Shown here: positions 55,877-64,000 of the stretch, one piece after another
How positions within the stretch are numbered: position 1 is the first letter of the stretch
Layout: each line of letters starts with the position of its first letter
From: Nocardioides renjunii
GTDB lineage: Bacteria; Actinomycetota; Actinomycetes; Propionibacteriales; Nocardioidaceae
Direction: 5' to 3'
Length of the DNA: 64,000 nt
Assembly (NCBI RefSeq): GCF_034661175.1
Contig: NZ_CP141058.1
Location: 1,736,001 to 1,800,000, forward strand
Program-made: the position numbers and the translations under genes
Notes under the pieces: model-generated
Seen by the model: the letters and a program-made list of their open reading frames with translations, nothing else
What the model was told of the DNA's origin: nothing
Database searches by the model: none

Positions 55877-57655
55877 ATGCCGCGCAACCAGGGTGCGCTG
55901 AGCCGTCTGGCGGAGCTGATGCGGCGCGTCAACTCCTCCACCGACACCGAGTCGATCCTCGAGGAGATCGCCCACGGCGTCGTCGACGTGCTGGGCTACG
56001 GCGTCGCGGCCATCGCCCGCCTCGAGGGCGACGTCCTGGTGATGACCAACGTCGCCGGGCCGCCCGAGGTGGTGGAGGAGATCCTCCACCGGCGGACGCC
56101 GGCCGAGCAGATCCTCGACGAGTTCCGCGAGGCCGACAAGTGGGGGATCCTCCGGTTCGTCCCGGCGGGACGGATGTCGGAAGAGCGCCTGCGCGCCGCG
56201 TGGATCCCGCAGCTCGAGACCCACGACGACCCGGACGCGTGGCACCCCCAGCACGCGCTGTACGCCCCGCTCTACTCCGCCAGCGGTGAGCTCCTCGGCA
56301 ACATGGCCGTCGACCTGCCTGCCGACGGCCGGGTCCCCGACGGGGCCGACCGCGAGCTGCTGGAGATGTTCGCCGTGCAGGCCGGGGTGGCCCTGTCCAA
56401 CGCCCGCGAGCGCGAGCGCCTCACCGACCGGGTGCTGCTGGACCGGATGCTGGCGACGGTGGCCGGCACCGCCACGCTCCACGACCTCGCCGAGGCGCTC
56501 GGCACGGCCGTCGCCTCGGTCACCGAGGCCTTGGGTGCCGCGCAGGGGTGGGTGCGGACCTTCCCCACCGACGCCCAGGGCAGCCAGCTGGGCGTCGGGG
56601 CCCCGCGCCCGTACGCCCCGGAGCACTTCGTGCCGGAGCTGCGCGAGGAGCTCACGGCCATCGAGGACCTCCCCGTGCTGGTCGAGGTGGGCGTGCGCGA
56701 CGCCGGCTCGTCCCTGCTGCCCCGCAGCGCCGAACGCCTCCAGCAGCTGATGCGCGGCACGGCCGTGGACCGGGTCGTCGTGTGCCCGCTGGTCTCCCAG
56801 GACGACCTCGTGGGCTACCTGGTCCTCGGCTTCCTGCGCGACGCCCGGGCCTTGACGCCCGCCCAGGCCGACGCGGTGCTGGAGGTGGGCCGGCTCCTCG
56901 CCCAGGCGGTGCGTGCCTCCCGCGTGCTGGAGACCGAGCAGCGCCTGGTCCAGGAGCTGCGCGAGCTCGCGCGCTACCGCAGCGAGCTCATCGCCACCAT
57001 CTCCCACGAGCTGAAGACCCCGTTGACCGCGATCCTGGGGCACGCCGAGCTGATCGCCGACCGCTACCCCGACCTGAGCTCGGTCGACGCGATCATCCGC
57101 AACGCCGGCCGCCTCAACAACCTCGTGGCCAACCTGCTGCACTACTCCCGGATCCAGGGCCGGCGCGAGACCGTGCGCCGGGCCGTCGACCTCGCCGAGC
57201 TGTGCGAGGCGAGCGTCGACCTGCTGAGCATCCGCGCCAAGCAGTCCGGGGTCGGCCTCTCGTTCGACGGCTGCGGGTCGACGCCCGTGGTGGTCTTCGG
57301 CGACCCCGAGGAGCTCGCCCGGGTGATCGACAACATGGTCGACAACGCCGTGAAGTACACCCCCGAGGACGGCTCGGTCACCGTCTCGATGACCGTGGGG
57401 GACGACGAGGTCAGCGTCGAGGTGGCCGACACCGGTCTCGGCATCTCGGCGACCGACCAGGCCCACGTGTTCTCCGCCTTCCACCGCTCCACCAACCCCA
57501 ACGCCCTCTCGGTGCCGGGCACCGGGCTGGGGCTGCCGATCGCCCAGCGGATCGCCGAGTCGCACGGCGGCACCCTGTCGGTGACCTCCGAGCTCGGCGA
57601 GGGCAGCACGTTCCGCTTCACCCTGCCGCTGCGCTCGCCGCGAGAGGCCGGCTGA
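55877..57655 (+). CDS. GAF-domain sensor histidine kinase
   Basis: A 592-residue soluble kinase. Two GAF-like regions (about residues 10-170 and 195-345) come before a HisKA domain with phosphoacceptor His in ATISHELKTPLTAILGHAEL and an HATPase_c domain with DNMVDNAVKYTP, VADTGLGIS and GTGLGLPIAQRI. No membrane helix is seen, so it senses a cytosolic signal. ATG 55877 has GGGAGG upstream. No response regulator is adjacent. The last 38 bp overlap the convergent cydDC gene. Confidence 0.92.
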   Translation: MPRNQGALSRLAELMRRVNSSTDTESILEEIAHGVVDVLGYGVAAIARLEGDVLVMTNVAGPPEVVEEILHRRTPAEQILDEFREADKWGILRFVPAGRMSEERLRAAWIPQLETHDDPDAWHPQHALYAPLYSASGELLGNMAVDLPADGRVPDGADRELLEMFAVQAGVALSNARERERLTDRVLLDRMLATVAGTATLHDLAEALGTAVASVTEALGAAQGWVRTFPTDAQGSQLGVGAPRPYAPEHFVPELREELTAIEDLPVLVEVGVRDAGSSLLPRSAERLQQLMRGTAVDRVVVCPLVSQDDLVGYLVLGFLRDARALTPAQADAVLEVGRLLAQAVRASRVLETEQRLVQELRELARYRSELIATISHELKTPLTAILGHAELIADRYPDLSSVDAIIRNAGRLNNLVANLLHYSRIQGRRETVRRAVDLAELCEASVDLLSIRAKQSGVGLSFDGCGSTPVVVFGDPEELARVIDNMVDNAVKYTPEDGSVTVSMTVGDDEVSVEVADTGLGISATDQAHVFSAFHRSTNPNALSVPGTGLGLPIAQRIAESHGGTLSVTSELGEGSTFRFTLPLRSPREAG

Positions 57656-60600
57656 GCCCGACCCCGTCGACACCCCCGTCGGCGTCCAGCCGGACGACGC
57701 GGTCCATCGCCTCCAGCCCGACGGTGCCGTGGGTGATCCACACGACGGAGCGGCCCTCGCGCGCGGCGGCCCCGAGCATCTCGCCGGCCACGGCCCGCGC
57801 GGTGGCGCCGTCGAGGTGGGCCGTCGGCTCGTCCAGGACGAGGACCGGGGCGTCCGCCAGCAGCGCGCGGGCCAGCGCCAGCCGTGCCCGCTCGCCGCCC
57901 GAGACCTCCCGCGAGCCCGCGCCGACGTGCGTGTGGATGCCGGCCGGGAGGCCGTCCACCCACGTGCCGAGGCACGCCCGCTCGAGCGCGTCGCGCACCT
58001 CGTCGTCGGTGGCGCCGGGACGGGCGAGGCGCACGTTCTCCGCCACGGTGGACGCGAAGACGTGCGGGTCGTCGTCGACGAGGCCGACGGTGCGGCGTAC
58101 GTCGTCGAGCGCCAGCTCCCGCAGGTCCGTCCCGGCGAGCGACACCTGCCCCGCGACCGGGTCGACGAAGCGGACCAGGGTCGCGGCCAGGGTGGACTTG
58201 CCGCACCCGCTGGGGCCGGTGACGCCGAGGTGCTCGCCCGGCCGCAGACCGAGGTGGTCCAGCGACACGACCGCGCGGTCCGCCCAGCCCAGCGCGACGT
58301 GGTCCATCTCGACGTCGTGGGCACCGGTCAGCGGTCGTGGCCGGGCGGGGTCCGTGACGGCGGGCGCGGTGGCGGCGAGCCGGTCGAGGCGCCGGCGGGC
58401 GGCTGCTGCCCGCACCGACAGCGCACCCGCGTCGGCGAGAGCCACGGTGACGTCCGCCAGCGCCAGGGGCAGGAGCAGCAGGAGCGCCAGGACGGCGGGA
58501 CCCACCGAGCCGGGGTCGACGAGGACGGCGACCGCGACGACGCCGAGACCCGCGATGAGCGTGGTGAGCGCGGTGGCGGCCGCCACGGCTCGGGAGGAGC
58601 GGTGCCCGGCCTCGGCGAGCGCGGTGGACCCGTCCCGCACCTCCGCGAGGCCCCCGTCGGTCGCTCCCCACTGCTCGAGCTCCCTCACCCCGTGGGCCAC
58701 CTCCTCGACCCTCGTGGCCAGGTCGGCCCGACGGGCCAGGACGTGCGGCTCCGCGGTGGCTGCGCCGTGCCGGGCGAGCAGGTAGGCGGCGGCGCCCGCC
58801 GCCACCACCCCGAGCACGACGAGGCCGGCGGCCGGGTCGAGCAGTGCCGCCAGCACCGCGGCACCCGCGCCGACGAGCGCGGCCGTCGCGACCGGCTGGC
58901 GCACCCGCAGCCGCTCGTCCAGCAGCGCGTCGACGTCGTCCACGACCTGGGTGAGCAGGTCGCCGCGACGCGGGCCGAGCCGGCCCGGCACCAGCGGGAC
59001 GAGGTCGGCGTAGACCCGGGCGCGCCGCTCGGCCAGCTCGCGCAGCACCACGTCGTGGCTCAGCACGCGCTCGGCGTGCCGCAGGACCGGCCGGGCCAGG
59101 CCGAACAGCCGCACCCCGACGATCGCGACGACCAGGTGCAGCACCGGCGGCTGCTCGCTGGCACGGGTGATGAGCCAGCCCGCCGTCGCGGTGAGTGCGA
59201 CCCCGGACGCGGTGGACAGTGCACCGAGCGCTGTCGCGGTCGCCATGCCCCAGCGGGGGCGGGCGGCATCCTCCGCGGCGTCGTCGACGGGCACCGGTGC
59301 GGGGCGCGACGCGGACGGGCGGGGGTCGGCGACGGGCGCGGCTGCGGCGGTTCGCTCCGCCGCCTCCACCACAGCGGCCGCGGGCTCGAGCCGGACCACC
59401 CGGTCGGCGGCGGCGAGCACGGCGGGCCGGTGCGCGACGACCACGACGAGGCTCGTCCGGGCCAGCCGCGCGACGGTGTCGAGCAGCACCTGCTCGGTCT
59501 CGTCGTCGAGGTGGGCGCTCGGCTCGTCGAGCAGGACGACCGGTCGCCCGGCCAGCACCACCCGCGCCAGCGCGACGCGGGCCCGCTGGCCCGCGGAGAG
59601 CCCGGCGCCGTCCTCGCCCAGCGGGGTCGCCAGGCCCTCCGGCAGTGCACGCACCACCTCGCGCAGCCCGACGCTGTCGAGCGCCTCCCAGACCTCGGCG
59701 TCGCCTGCATTGGGGTCGCCGAGGCGGACGTTGGCCGCGACGGTGTCGGCCAGCAGCCACGGTCGTTGCGGCGCCCACGCCACCTGGTCGCGCCACCACC
59801 GCGGGTCCACCTCGCCGAGGGGCGTGCCGCCGACGAGGACGTCGCCGACCCGTGCCGGCAGCTCGCCACGGAGGGTGGCGAGCAGGGTCGACTTCCCGCA
59901 GCCCGAGGGCCCGGAGACCGCGACGAGCCCGCGGGCGGGCAGCTCGAGGTCGAGCGGGCCGGTCAGCGGGGCGTCGTGCCCGACGGCGAGGCCGTGCAGC
60001 ACCACCGCGGTGGACGCGGGCCTCGTGGCGGGGGCCGGGGCCACTGACGAGCGGGCCAGCAGCTCGTCGGCGTCCGCGAGGGCCGCCGTGCCCTCCGCCG
60101 CGGCGTGGAACTCGGCGCCCACGCGGCGCAGCGGCCAGTAGGCCTCCGGCGCCAGCAGCAGCACGGTGAGCGCGACCCGGAAGTCGACCGACCCCGATGC
60201 GAGCCGCAGCCCCACGGTGACGGCGACGAGGGCCACCGACAGCGTGGCCACCAGCTCCAGCACCGAGGAGGAGGCGAAGGCCACCTTGAGGGTGTCGACG
60301 GTGGCGCGGCGGTGGTGGTGGGTGACGGAGCGGATCGTGGCCACCTGCGCGTCGGCGCGACGGTGCGCGACCAGCGTCGGCAGGCCGCGCACGACGTCGA
60401 GGAAGTGGCCCGACAGCGTCTCGAGCGCGCGCCACTGCGTGCGGGCCCGGTCGCGGGTGGTGAGGCCGACGAGCACCGCGAAGACCGGGACGAGCGGCAG
60501 GGTCAGCGCCACGACGAGCCCGGACAGCGGGTCCAGCCAGGTGATGGCCGCGAGCGTGACCACCGGGAGGACGGCCGCGGGGACGAGCGCGGGGAGGTAG

Positions 60601-60974
60601 CGCGTGACGTAGGGCTCCACGCCGGCCACGCCGCGGGTGGCGAGCACCGCCAGGCGCGCGGGGGACAGGTCCGGGACGTGCCGGGCGGCGTCGAGGAGCC
60701 GGCACCGGAGAGCACCGGAGACCTCGCCGGCGGCGCGTGCGGACGCGCGCTGGCCGACGTACGCCGTAGCCGTGCGCAGGAGCACGAGGCCGCCCAGCCA
60801 CCACGCCGGTCCGTGCCAGTCGCCGGCACCGACCGCAGCGACGACCAGCGCCCCGAGCGCGAAGGCCTGGCCGACCGTGGCGAGCCCGCCGAGGACGCCG
60901 CAGGCGGCGACGAGGGCGAGGGACGCCCGGGCGGGACGCAGGTGGGGAAGGACCGCCGGGTCGAGCGGCTTCAT
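57618..60974 (-). CDS. cydDC: Fused CydDC-type ABC exporter for cytochrome bd assembly
   Basis: An 1118-residue protein combining CydD (first about 560 residues) and CydC in one chain. Each half has a membrane domain and an ATPase. Walker A is GPSGCGKS in both (355-362 in the first); signatures are LSAGQRARVALARV and VSGGERARLALAR; Walker B motifs are VVLLDEPSAHLD and VLVLDEPTAHLD, so both sites look active. In E. coli the two-subunit CydDC exports cysteine/glutathione and is needed for cytochrome bd. ATG 60974 overlaps the cydB stop (ATGA). Confidence 0.92.
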   Translation of the reverse strand: MKPLDPAVLPHLRPARASLALVAACGVLGGLATVGQAFALGALVVAAVGAGDWHGPAWWLGGLVLLRTATAYVGQRASARAAGEVSGALRCRLLDAARHVPDLSPARLAVLATRGVAGVEPYVTRYLPALVPAAVLPVVTLAAITWLDPLSGLVVALTLPLVPVFAVLVGLTTRDRARTQWRALETLSGHFLDVVRGLPTLVAHRRADAQVATIRSVTHHHRRATVDTLKVAFASSSVLELVATLSVALVAVTVGLRLASGSVDFRVALTVLLLAPEAYWPLRRVGAEFHAAAEGTAALADADELLARSSVAPAPATRPASTAVVLHGLAVGHDAPLTGPLDLELPARGLVAVSGPSGCGKSTLLATLRGELPARVGDVLVGGTPLGEVDPRWWRDQVAWAPQRPWLLADTVAANVRLGDPNAGDAEVWEALDSVGLREVVRALPEGLATPLGEDGAGLSAGQRARVALARVVLAGRPVVLLDEPSAHLDDETEQVLLDTVARLARTSLVVVVAHRPAVLAAADRVVRLEPAAAVVEAAERTAAAAPVADPRPSASRPAPVPVDDAAEDAARPRWGMATATALGALSTASGVALTATAGWLITRASEQPPVLHLVVAIVGVRLFGLARPVLRHAERVLSHDVVLRELAERRARVYADLVPLVPGRLGPRRGDLLTQVVDDVDALLDERLRVRQPVATAALVGAGAAVLAALLDPAAGLVVLGVVAAGAAAYLLARHGAATAEPHVLARRADLATRVEEVAHGVRELEQWGATDGGLAEVRDGSTALAEAGHRSSRAVAAATALTTLIAGLGVVAVAVLVDPGSVGPAVLALLLLLPLALADVTVALADAGALSVRAAAARRRLDRLAATAPAVTDPARPRPLTGAHDVEMDHVALGWADRAVVSLDHLGLRPGEHLGVTGPSGCGKSTLAATLVRFVDPVAGQVSLAGTDLRELALDDVRRTVGLVDDDPHVFASTVAENVRLARPGATDDEVRDALERACLGTWVDGLPAGIHTHVGAGSREVSGGERARLALARALLADAPVLVLDEPTAHLDGATARAVAGEMLGAAAREGRSVVWITHGTVGLEAMDRVVRLDADGGVDGVGLSRPLAASAAAG

Positions 60975-61987
60975 CGGGCCTCGGCCAGCACCGGTGTCGG
61001 GATGTGGCGCACCGAGATCCGCTTGCGGAACACCCAGTAGGTCCAGGCCTGGTAGCCCAGCACGATCGGCGTGAACACCACGGCGACCCACGTCATCACC
61101 TCGAGCGTGTACGGCGTCGACGCGGCGTTGGTGGTGGTCAGCGAGAACGCCGGGTCCGTGGTCGACGGCATCACGTCGGGGAACAGCCCCAGGAACAGGC
61201 CCGCCACGGCGAGCCCGATGGTGAGGAAGGTGCCGAGGAACGCCCAACCCTCGCGGCCTGCCCGCGCCGCCGCGAGGCCGGCGACGAGCGCCAGGGCGGC
61301 AGCCGAGAAGACCGCCGCCGTCACGGCGTTGCCGGTCCTCGCCTGGGTCCAGGCCATGAACACCGAGGCGAGGACGGCGGCCAGTGAGCCGGTGCGGACG
61401 GCGAGGGCCCGCGCCCGGTGCCGGATCTCGCCGTCGGTCTTGAGCGCGACGAACATGGCGCCGTGCGTGGCGAAGAGGGTGAGGGTGACGAGCCCGCCCA
61501 GGAGGCCGAACGGGTTGAGCAGGGTCAGCATGCTGCCGGTGAACTCCTTGTCGGCGTCGATCGGCACACCCGCGGCGATGTTGGCGAAGGCGACGCCCCA
61601 CAGCAGCGCCGGCACGACCGAGCCGACGACGAGCGCGAGGTCCCACCGGGCCTTCCACGTCGCGTCGTCGCGCTTGTGGCGGTACTCGAAGGACAGGCCG
61701 CGGACGATGAGCGCGACCAGGATGAGGAGCAGCGGCAGGTAGAACCCGCTGAAGAGCGTGGCGTACCACTCGGGGAAGGCGGCGAAGGTGGCGCCGCCCG
61801 CGACCAGCACCCACACCTCGTTGCCGTCCCAGACCGGACCGACGGTGTTGATCATCACCCGCCGCTCGGTGTCGTCGCGGGCCAGCACGGGCAGCAGCAT
61901 CCCGACGCCGAAGTCGAAGCCCTCGAGGCAGAAGTAGCCGACCCACAGCACGGCGATGAGGGCGAACCAGACGGTGGTCAGTTCCAT
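60971..61987 (-). CDS. cydB: Cytochrome bd oxidase subunit II
   Basis: A 338-residue membrane protein with about eight to nine helices. Family parts are YFCLEGFDFGVGMLLP at the start, GPVWDGNEVWVLVAGG and FGLLGGLVTLTLFATHGAMF. It pairs with CydA to reduce oxygen to water using quinol, at high oxygen affinity. ATG 61987 follows a GGACTCCC region, with 49 bp from cydA. It is coupled to cydDC by overlapping stop and start. Confidence 0.96.
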   Translation of the reverse strand: MELTTVWFALIAVLWVGYFCLEGFDFGVGMLLPVLARDDTERRVMINTVGPVWDGNEVWVLVAGGATFAAFPEWYATLFSGFYLPLLLILVALIVRGLSFEYRHKRDDATWKARWDLALVVGSVVPALLWGVAFANIAAGVPIDADKEFTGSMLTLLNPFGLLGGLVTLTLFATHGAMFVALKTDGEIRHRARALAVRTGSLAAVLASVFMAWTQARTGNAVTAAVFSAAALALVAGLAAARAGREGWAFLGTFLTIGLAVAGLFLGLFPDVMPSTTDPAFSLTTTNAASTPYTLEVMTWVAVVFTPIVLGYQAWTYWVFRKRISVRHIPTPVLAEAR

Positions 61988-62036
61988 GGGGAGTCCTTCG
62001 GGTCTCGGTGTGGGTCGGGGTCGGGTCGGTGCGGCG

Positions 62037-63485
62037 TCAGTAGGCGAAGGTGAGCGGGGCGTCCTCGTCGGAGCCGCCGACCTTCACCCGGGGAGGCTCC
62101 TCGAAGGGGTCGGCGCCCTTGCGGACGTAGGTCACGAGCAGCTTCACCTCGACCACGGCGAGGACGGCGTACAGCGCGGTGAGGACGACCAGCGACGTGG
62201 CCGCCTCGAAGACCGAGACTCCGGGGGAGACCCCCGACTCGGTGGTCATCAGCCCGAAGACGACCCAGGGCTGGCGGCCCATCTCGGTGAAGATCCACCC
62301 CCAGGACGAGGCCAGCGTGGTGGCGATCGGCAGGCTCAGGCCGAGGGTGCCGAGCCAGCGCACGCCCGGCGTACGGCCTCGCCGGGTGAGCCACAGGATG
62401 AGCGCGGCGCCGCCGGCGGCGAAGAAGCCGAGGCCCATCATGAAGCGGAAGGACCAGTAGGTGACCGGGACGATCGGGACGTAGTCGCCGTCGCGCTGGG
62501 CCGGGTCGGCGCTGTCGAGCTGGCCGTAGGTCTCGGCGTACTCCTCCTTGAGCGGATTGATGCCCTCGACGGTGCCGTCGAAGGAGCCGGTGCCGAGGAA
62601 GGACAGCAGGCACGGCACGGTGAGGGCGAACTTCTCGTGCTCCCCGTCGGGCGTGCCGATGGTGAGGATCGAGAACGGGGCGCAGCCCTCGCTGGTCTCG
62701 TAGAGGCCCTCCGCGGCGGCCATCTTCATCGGCTGCACCTCGGTCATCACCTTGCCCTGCAGGTCGCCGGTGATCCCGACGCCGAGGCCGGCCAGCAGCG
62801 TCACGACCGCACCGATGCGGATCGCGCGGTGGTACATCGGCCGGTCGGCCTCGTGGCGCTTGCTCATGTAGAGGTAGGCCGAGACGCCGAGGAGGAAGGC
62901 GCCGGCGGTCATGTAGGCCGCGAAGATCACGTGCGGGAACGTCACGACCTGGACCTTGTTGAACATCACCGCCCAGAAGTCGGTCAGCTCGGCGCGACCC
63001 GACTCGGGGTTGAAGCGGTAGCCGACGGGGTGCTGCATCCACGAGTTCGCGGCGAGGATGAACCACGACGAGGCGAGCGTGCCGAGGTGCACCAGCCACA
63101 TGCAGCCGGCGTGCAGCCCGCGCGGGAGCTTGTCCCAGCCGAAGATCCAGAGGCCGAGGAAGGTCGACTCGAGGAAGAAGGCGAGCAGCCCCTCGATCGC
63201 GAGGGGTGCGCCGAACACGTCGCCCACGAAGCGCGAGTAGTCCGACCAGTTCATCCCGAACTGGAACTCCTGCACGATGCCGGTCACCACACCGATGGCG
63301 AAGTTGATGAGGAAGAGCTTGCCGAAGAACTTGGTCAGCCGGAGGTAGTCCTCCCTGCCGGTCCGCACCCAGGCGGTCTCGAGCCCGGCGATGACGGCGG
63401 TGAGCCCGATCGTCAGCGGCACGAACAGGAAGTGGTAGACGGTGATGATCCCGAACTGCCACCGGGCGATGTCGAGCACGTCCAT
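62037..63485 (-). CDS. cydA: Cytochrome bd oxidase subunit I
   Basis: A 482-residue subunit carrying the three hemes. The N-terminal heme ligand lies in GIITVYHFLFVPLTIGL; FPHVIFAAYMTAGAFLLG holds the next His; YWSFRFMMGLGFFAAGG holds the Met ligand. The Q-loop between helices is short, as usual in actinobacteria. ATG 63485 starts the operon cydA-cydB-cydDC. Two TACTAC dyads just upstream suggest control by the divergent BlaI/CopY-type repressor. Confidence 0.97.
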   Translation of the reverse strand: MDVLDIARWQFGIITVYHFLFVPLTIGLTAVIAGLETAWVRTGREDYLRLTKFFGKLFLINFAIGVVTGIVQEFQFGMNWSDYSRFVGDVFGAPLAIEGLLAFFLESTFLGLWIFGWDKLPRGLHAGCMWLVHLGTLASSWFILAANSWMQHPVGYRFNPESGRAELTDFWAVMFNKVQVVTFPHVIFAAYMTAGAFLLGVSAYLYMSKRHEADRPMYHRAIRIGAVVTLLAGLGVGITGDLQGKVMTEVQPMKMAAAEGLYETSEGCAPFSILTIGTPDGEHEKFALTVPCLLSFLGTGSFDGTVEGINPLKEEYAETYGQLDSADPAQRDGDYVPIVPVTYWSFRFMMGLGFFAAGGAALILWLTRRGRTPGVRWLGTLGLSLPIATTLASSWGWIFTEMGRQPWVVFGLMTTESGVSPGVSVFEAATSLVVLTALYAVLAVVEVKLLVTYVRKGADPFEEPPRVKVGGSDEDAPLTFAY

Positions 63486-63504
63486 GGGAATCCCTTCGGC
63501 GCGA

Positions 63505-63541
63505 TTACTACATCCTGTAGTAAATACTACTCCGTGTAGTA
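63505..63541. promoter_or_regulatory. Two tandem dyad operators between cydA and the BlaI/CopY regulator
   Basis: Operator 1 is TTACTACA-tcc-TGTAGTAA (63505-63523), perfect over 8-bp arms. Operator 2 is TACTAC-tccgt-GTAGTA (63525-63541), perfect over 6-bp arms. Centres are 19 bp apart. Operator 2 covers the expected -35 of the regulator's own promoter and operator 1 begins 20 bp before the cydA ATG. BlaI/MecI/CopY proteins typically bind TACA/TGTA dyads of this kind. Confidence 0.8.
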
Positions 63542-63559
63542 GTTCGGCGCAGCACCGCC

Positions 63560-63565
63560 TAGACT
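63560..63565 (+). promoter_or_regulatory. -10 box of a leaderless promoter (BlaI/CopY gene)
   Basis: TAGACT ends 7 nt before ATG 63573; the second dyad lies where its -35 would be, so self-repression is expected. Confidence 0.55.
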
Positions 63566-63572
63566 CCGGGGC

Positions 63573-63941
63573 ATGAGTCCTCGGTCACGGATGGGTGAGC
63601 TGGAACAGGCGGTCCTCGACGCGCTGTGGGAGCTCGACACGTCGCGCGGCGCCAGCGGTCGCGAGGTGCACGAGCGCCTCGGTGACCGCGACCTGGCCTA
63701 CACGACCGTGATGACCGTGCTCGACCGGCTGGTCGGCAAGGACGTCGTCGTGCGCGAGCGGGACGGGCGCGCCTTCCGCTACGCGCCGCGGCTGACCCGC
63801 GCCGCGATGACCGCCGAGCTCATGCACGAGGCGCTGGAGGGCACCGGCGCCGACCGGGACCAGGCCCTCGTCTCGTTCGTCGGCGAGGCCAGCGCCGAGG
63901 ACCTCGCGGCCCTGCGCCGTGCCCTCGCCGAGATGGACTGA
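63573..63941 (+). CDS. BlaI/MecI/CopY-family transcriptional repressor
   Basis: A 122-residue winged-helix protein: MGELEQAVLDALWELDTSRG, then the recognition helix area DLAYTTVMTVLDRLVGKDVV and a dimerisation tail with LVSFVGEASAEDLAALRRAL. In this family induction often comes from cleavage by an M56 sensor protease, and such a gene seems to start 15 bp downstream. Its divergent position and the dyads suggest it represses cydA and itself (inference). Confidence 0.9.
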   Translation: MSPRSRMGELEQAVLDALWELDTSRGASGREVHERLGDRDLAYTTVMTVLDRLVGKDVVVRERDGRAFRYAPRLTRAAMTAELMHEALEGTGADRDQALVSFVGEASAEDLAALRRALAEMD

Positions 63942-63956
63942 CGCGGTCGGCCGGCC

Positions 63957-64000
63957 GTGCTCACGCCGCTCGTCCTCGGCGCGCTCGCCGTGCTGCTCGC
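63957..64000 (+). CDS. Start of a membrane protein, probably an M56 peptidase (partial)
   Basis: GTG 63957 opens a frame reading LTPLVLGALAVLLA up to the window end, the beginning of a membrane helix. After a BlaI-type gene the usual partner is an M56 (BlaR1/MecR1-like) peptidase; that identity is inferred from position only. Confidence 0.5.
   Translation, partial: MLTPLVLGALAVLL

Overview
The window reads as the chromosome of a high-GC actinobacterium. Composition and gene order suggest a Nocardioides-like member of the Propionibacteriales, but that is inference from family knowledge and no marker rRNA is present. Evidence includes GTG starts overlapping upstream TGA stops, start codons 6-8 nt behind a TANNNT -10 box (leaderless promoters), a GlnR-type box in front of glnA, and actinobacterial gene neighbourhoods (lipB-lipA-DUF4191-RDD-glnA, lpdA-sucB, thyA-folA, dapA-rnj). 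I saw no rRNA, tRNA, CRISPR array or intact insertion sequence.

Layout. 1-12 kb: the 3' end of a LuxR regulator; a two-gene ABC transporter divergent from a NarL-type two-component system; a SHOCT membrane protein; a MalT-like LuxR regulator; an alpha/beta-hydrolase-fold protein coupled to a BASS-type transporter; a DUF2252 protein; a 14-helix MFS efflux pump. 12-28 kb looks like accessory DNA: a decayed tyrosine recombinase, an aldo/keto reductase, a secreted RTX-like protein, gene-poor stretches, a PucR regulator, a frameshifted ANTAR gene, a cluster of two zinc alcohol dehydrogenases with DJ-1/PfpI and monooxygenase-like genes, DUF2254, an oxidoreductase with an abnormal N-terminus, a class II UvrA, DUF4186, and two copies of one unrecognised small protein (15.6 kb and 28.0 kb).

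28-48 kb is core metabolism: glnA with a strong GlnR site and a terminator hairpin; lipoate synthesis and transfer (lipA, lipB); the E2 and E3 subunits that carry lipoate (sucB, lpdA); leucyl aminopeptidase; the glycine-cleavage T protein. LipB and LipA would supply lipoate to SucB, which LpdA reoxidises. Between lipB and sucB lie a 53-bp tandem repeat array carrying a 12-bp palindrome, a small exported protein, a TIGR01777 epimerase and an 1169-residue fused ABC exporter.

48-64 kb: thyA-folA (dTMP/folate), a frameshifted GntR regulator, a P-loop kinase, a NUDIX hydrolase, a secreted metalloprotease, TfoX-N, dapA-rnj, a GAF histidine kinase, then cydA-cydB-cydDC (cytochrome bd oxidase plus its fused assembly exporter). 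The cyd genes are divergent from a BlaI/CopY repressor and the start of a likely M56 protease, with two perfect TACTAC/GTAGTA dyads in the shared promoter.

Best leads for something undescribed: the phased palindrome array beside lipB, the dehydrogenase/PfpI cluster at 18.5-22.4 kb, the duplicated small protein, the hydrolase-fold protein lacking its serine next to a transporter, and the CopY-type control implied for cytochrome bd.
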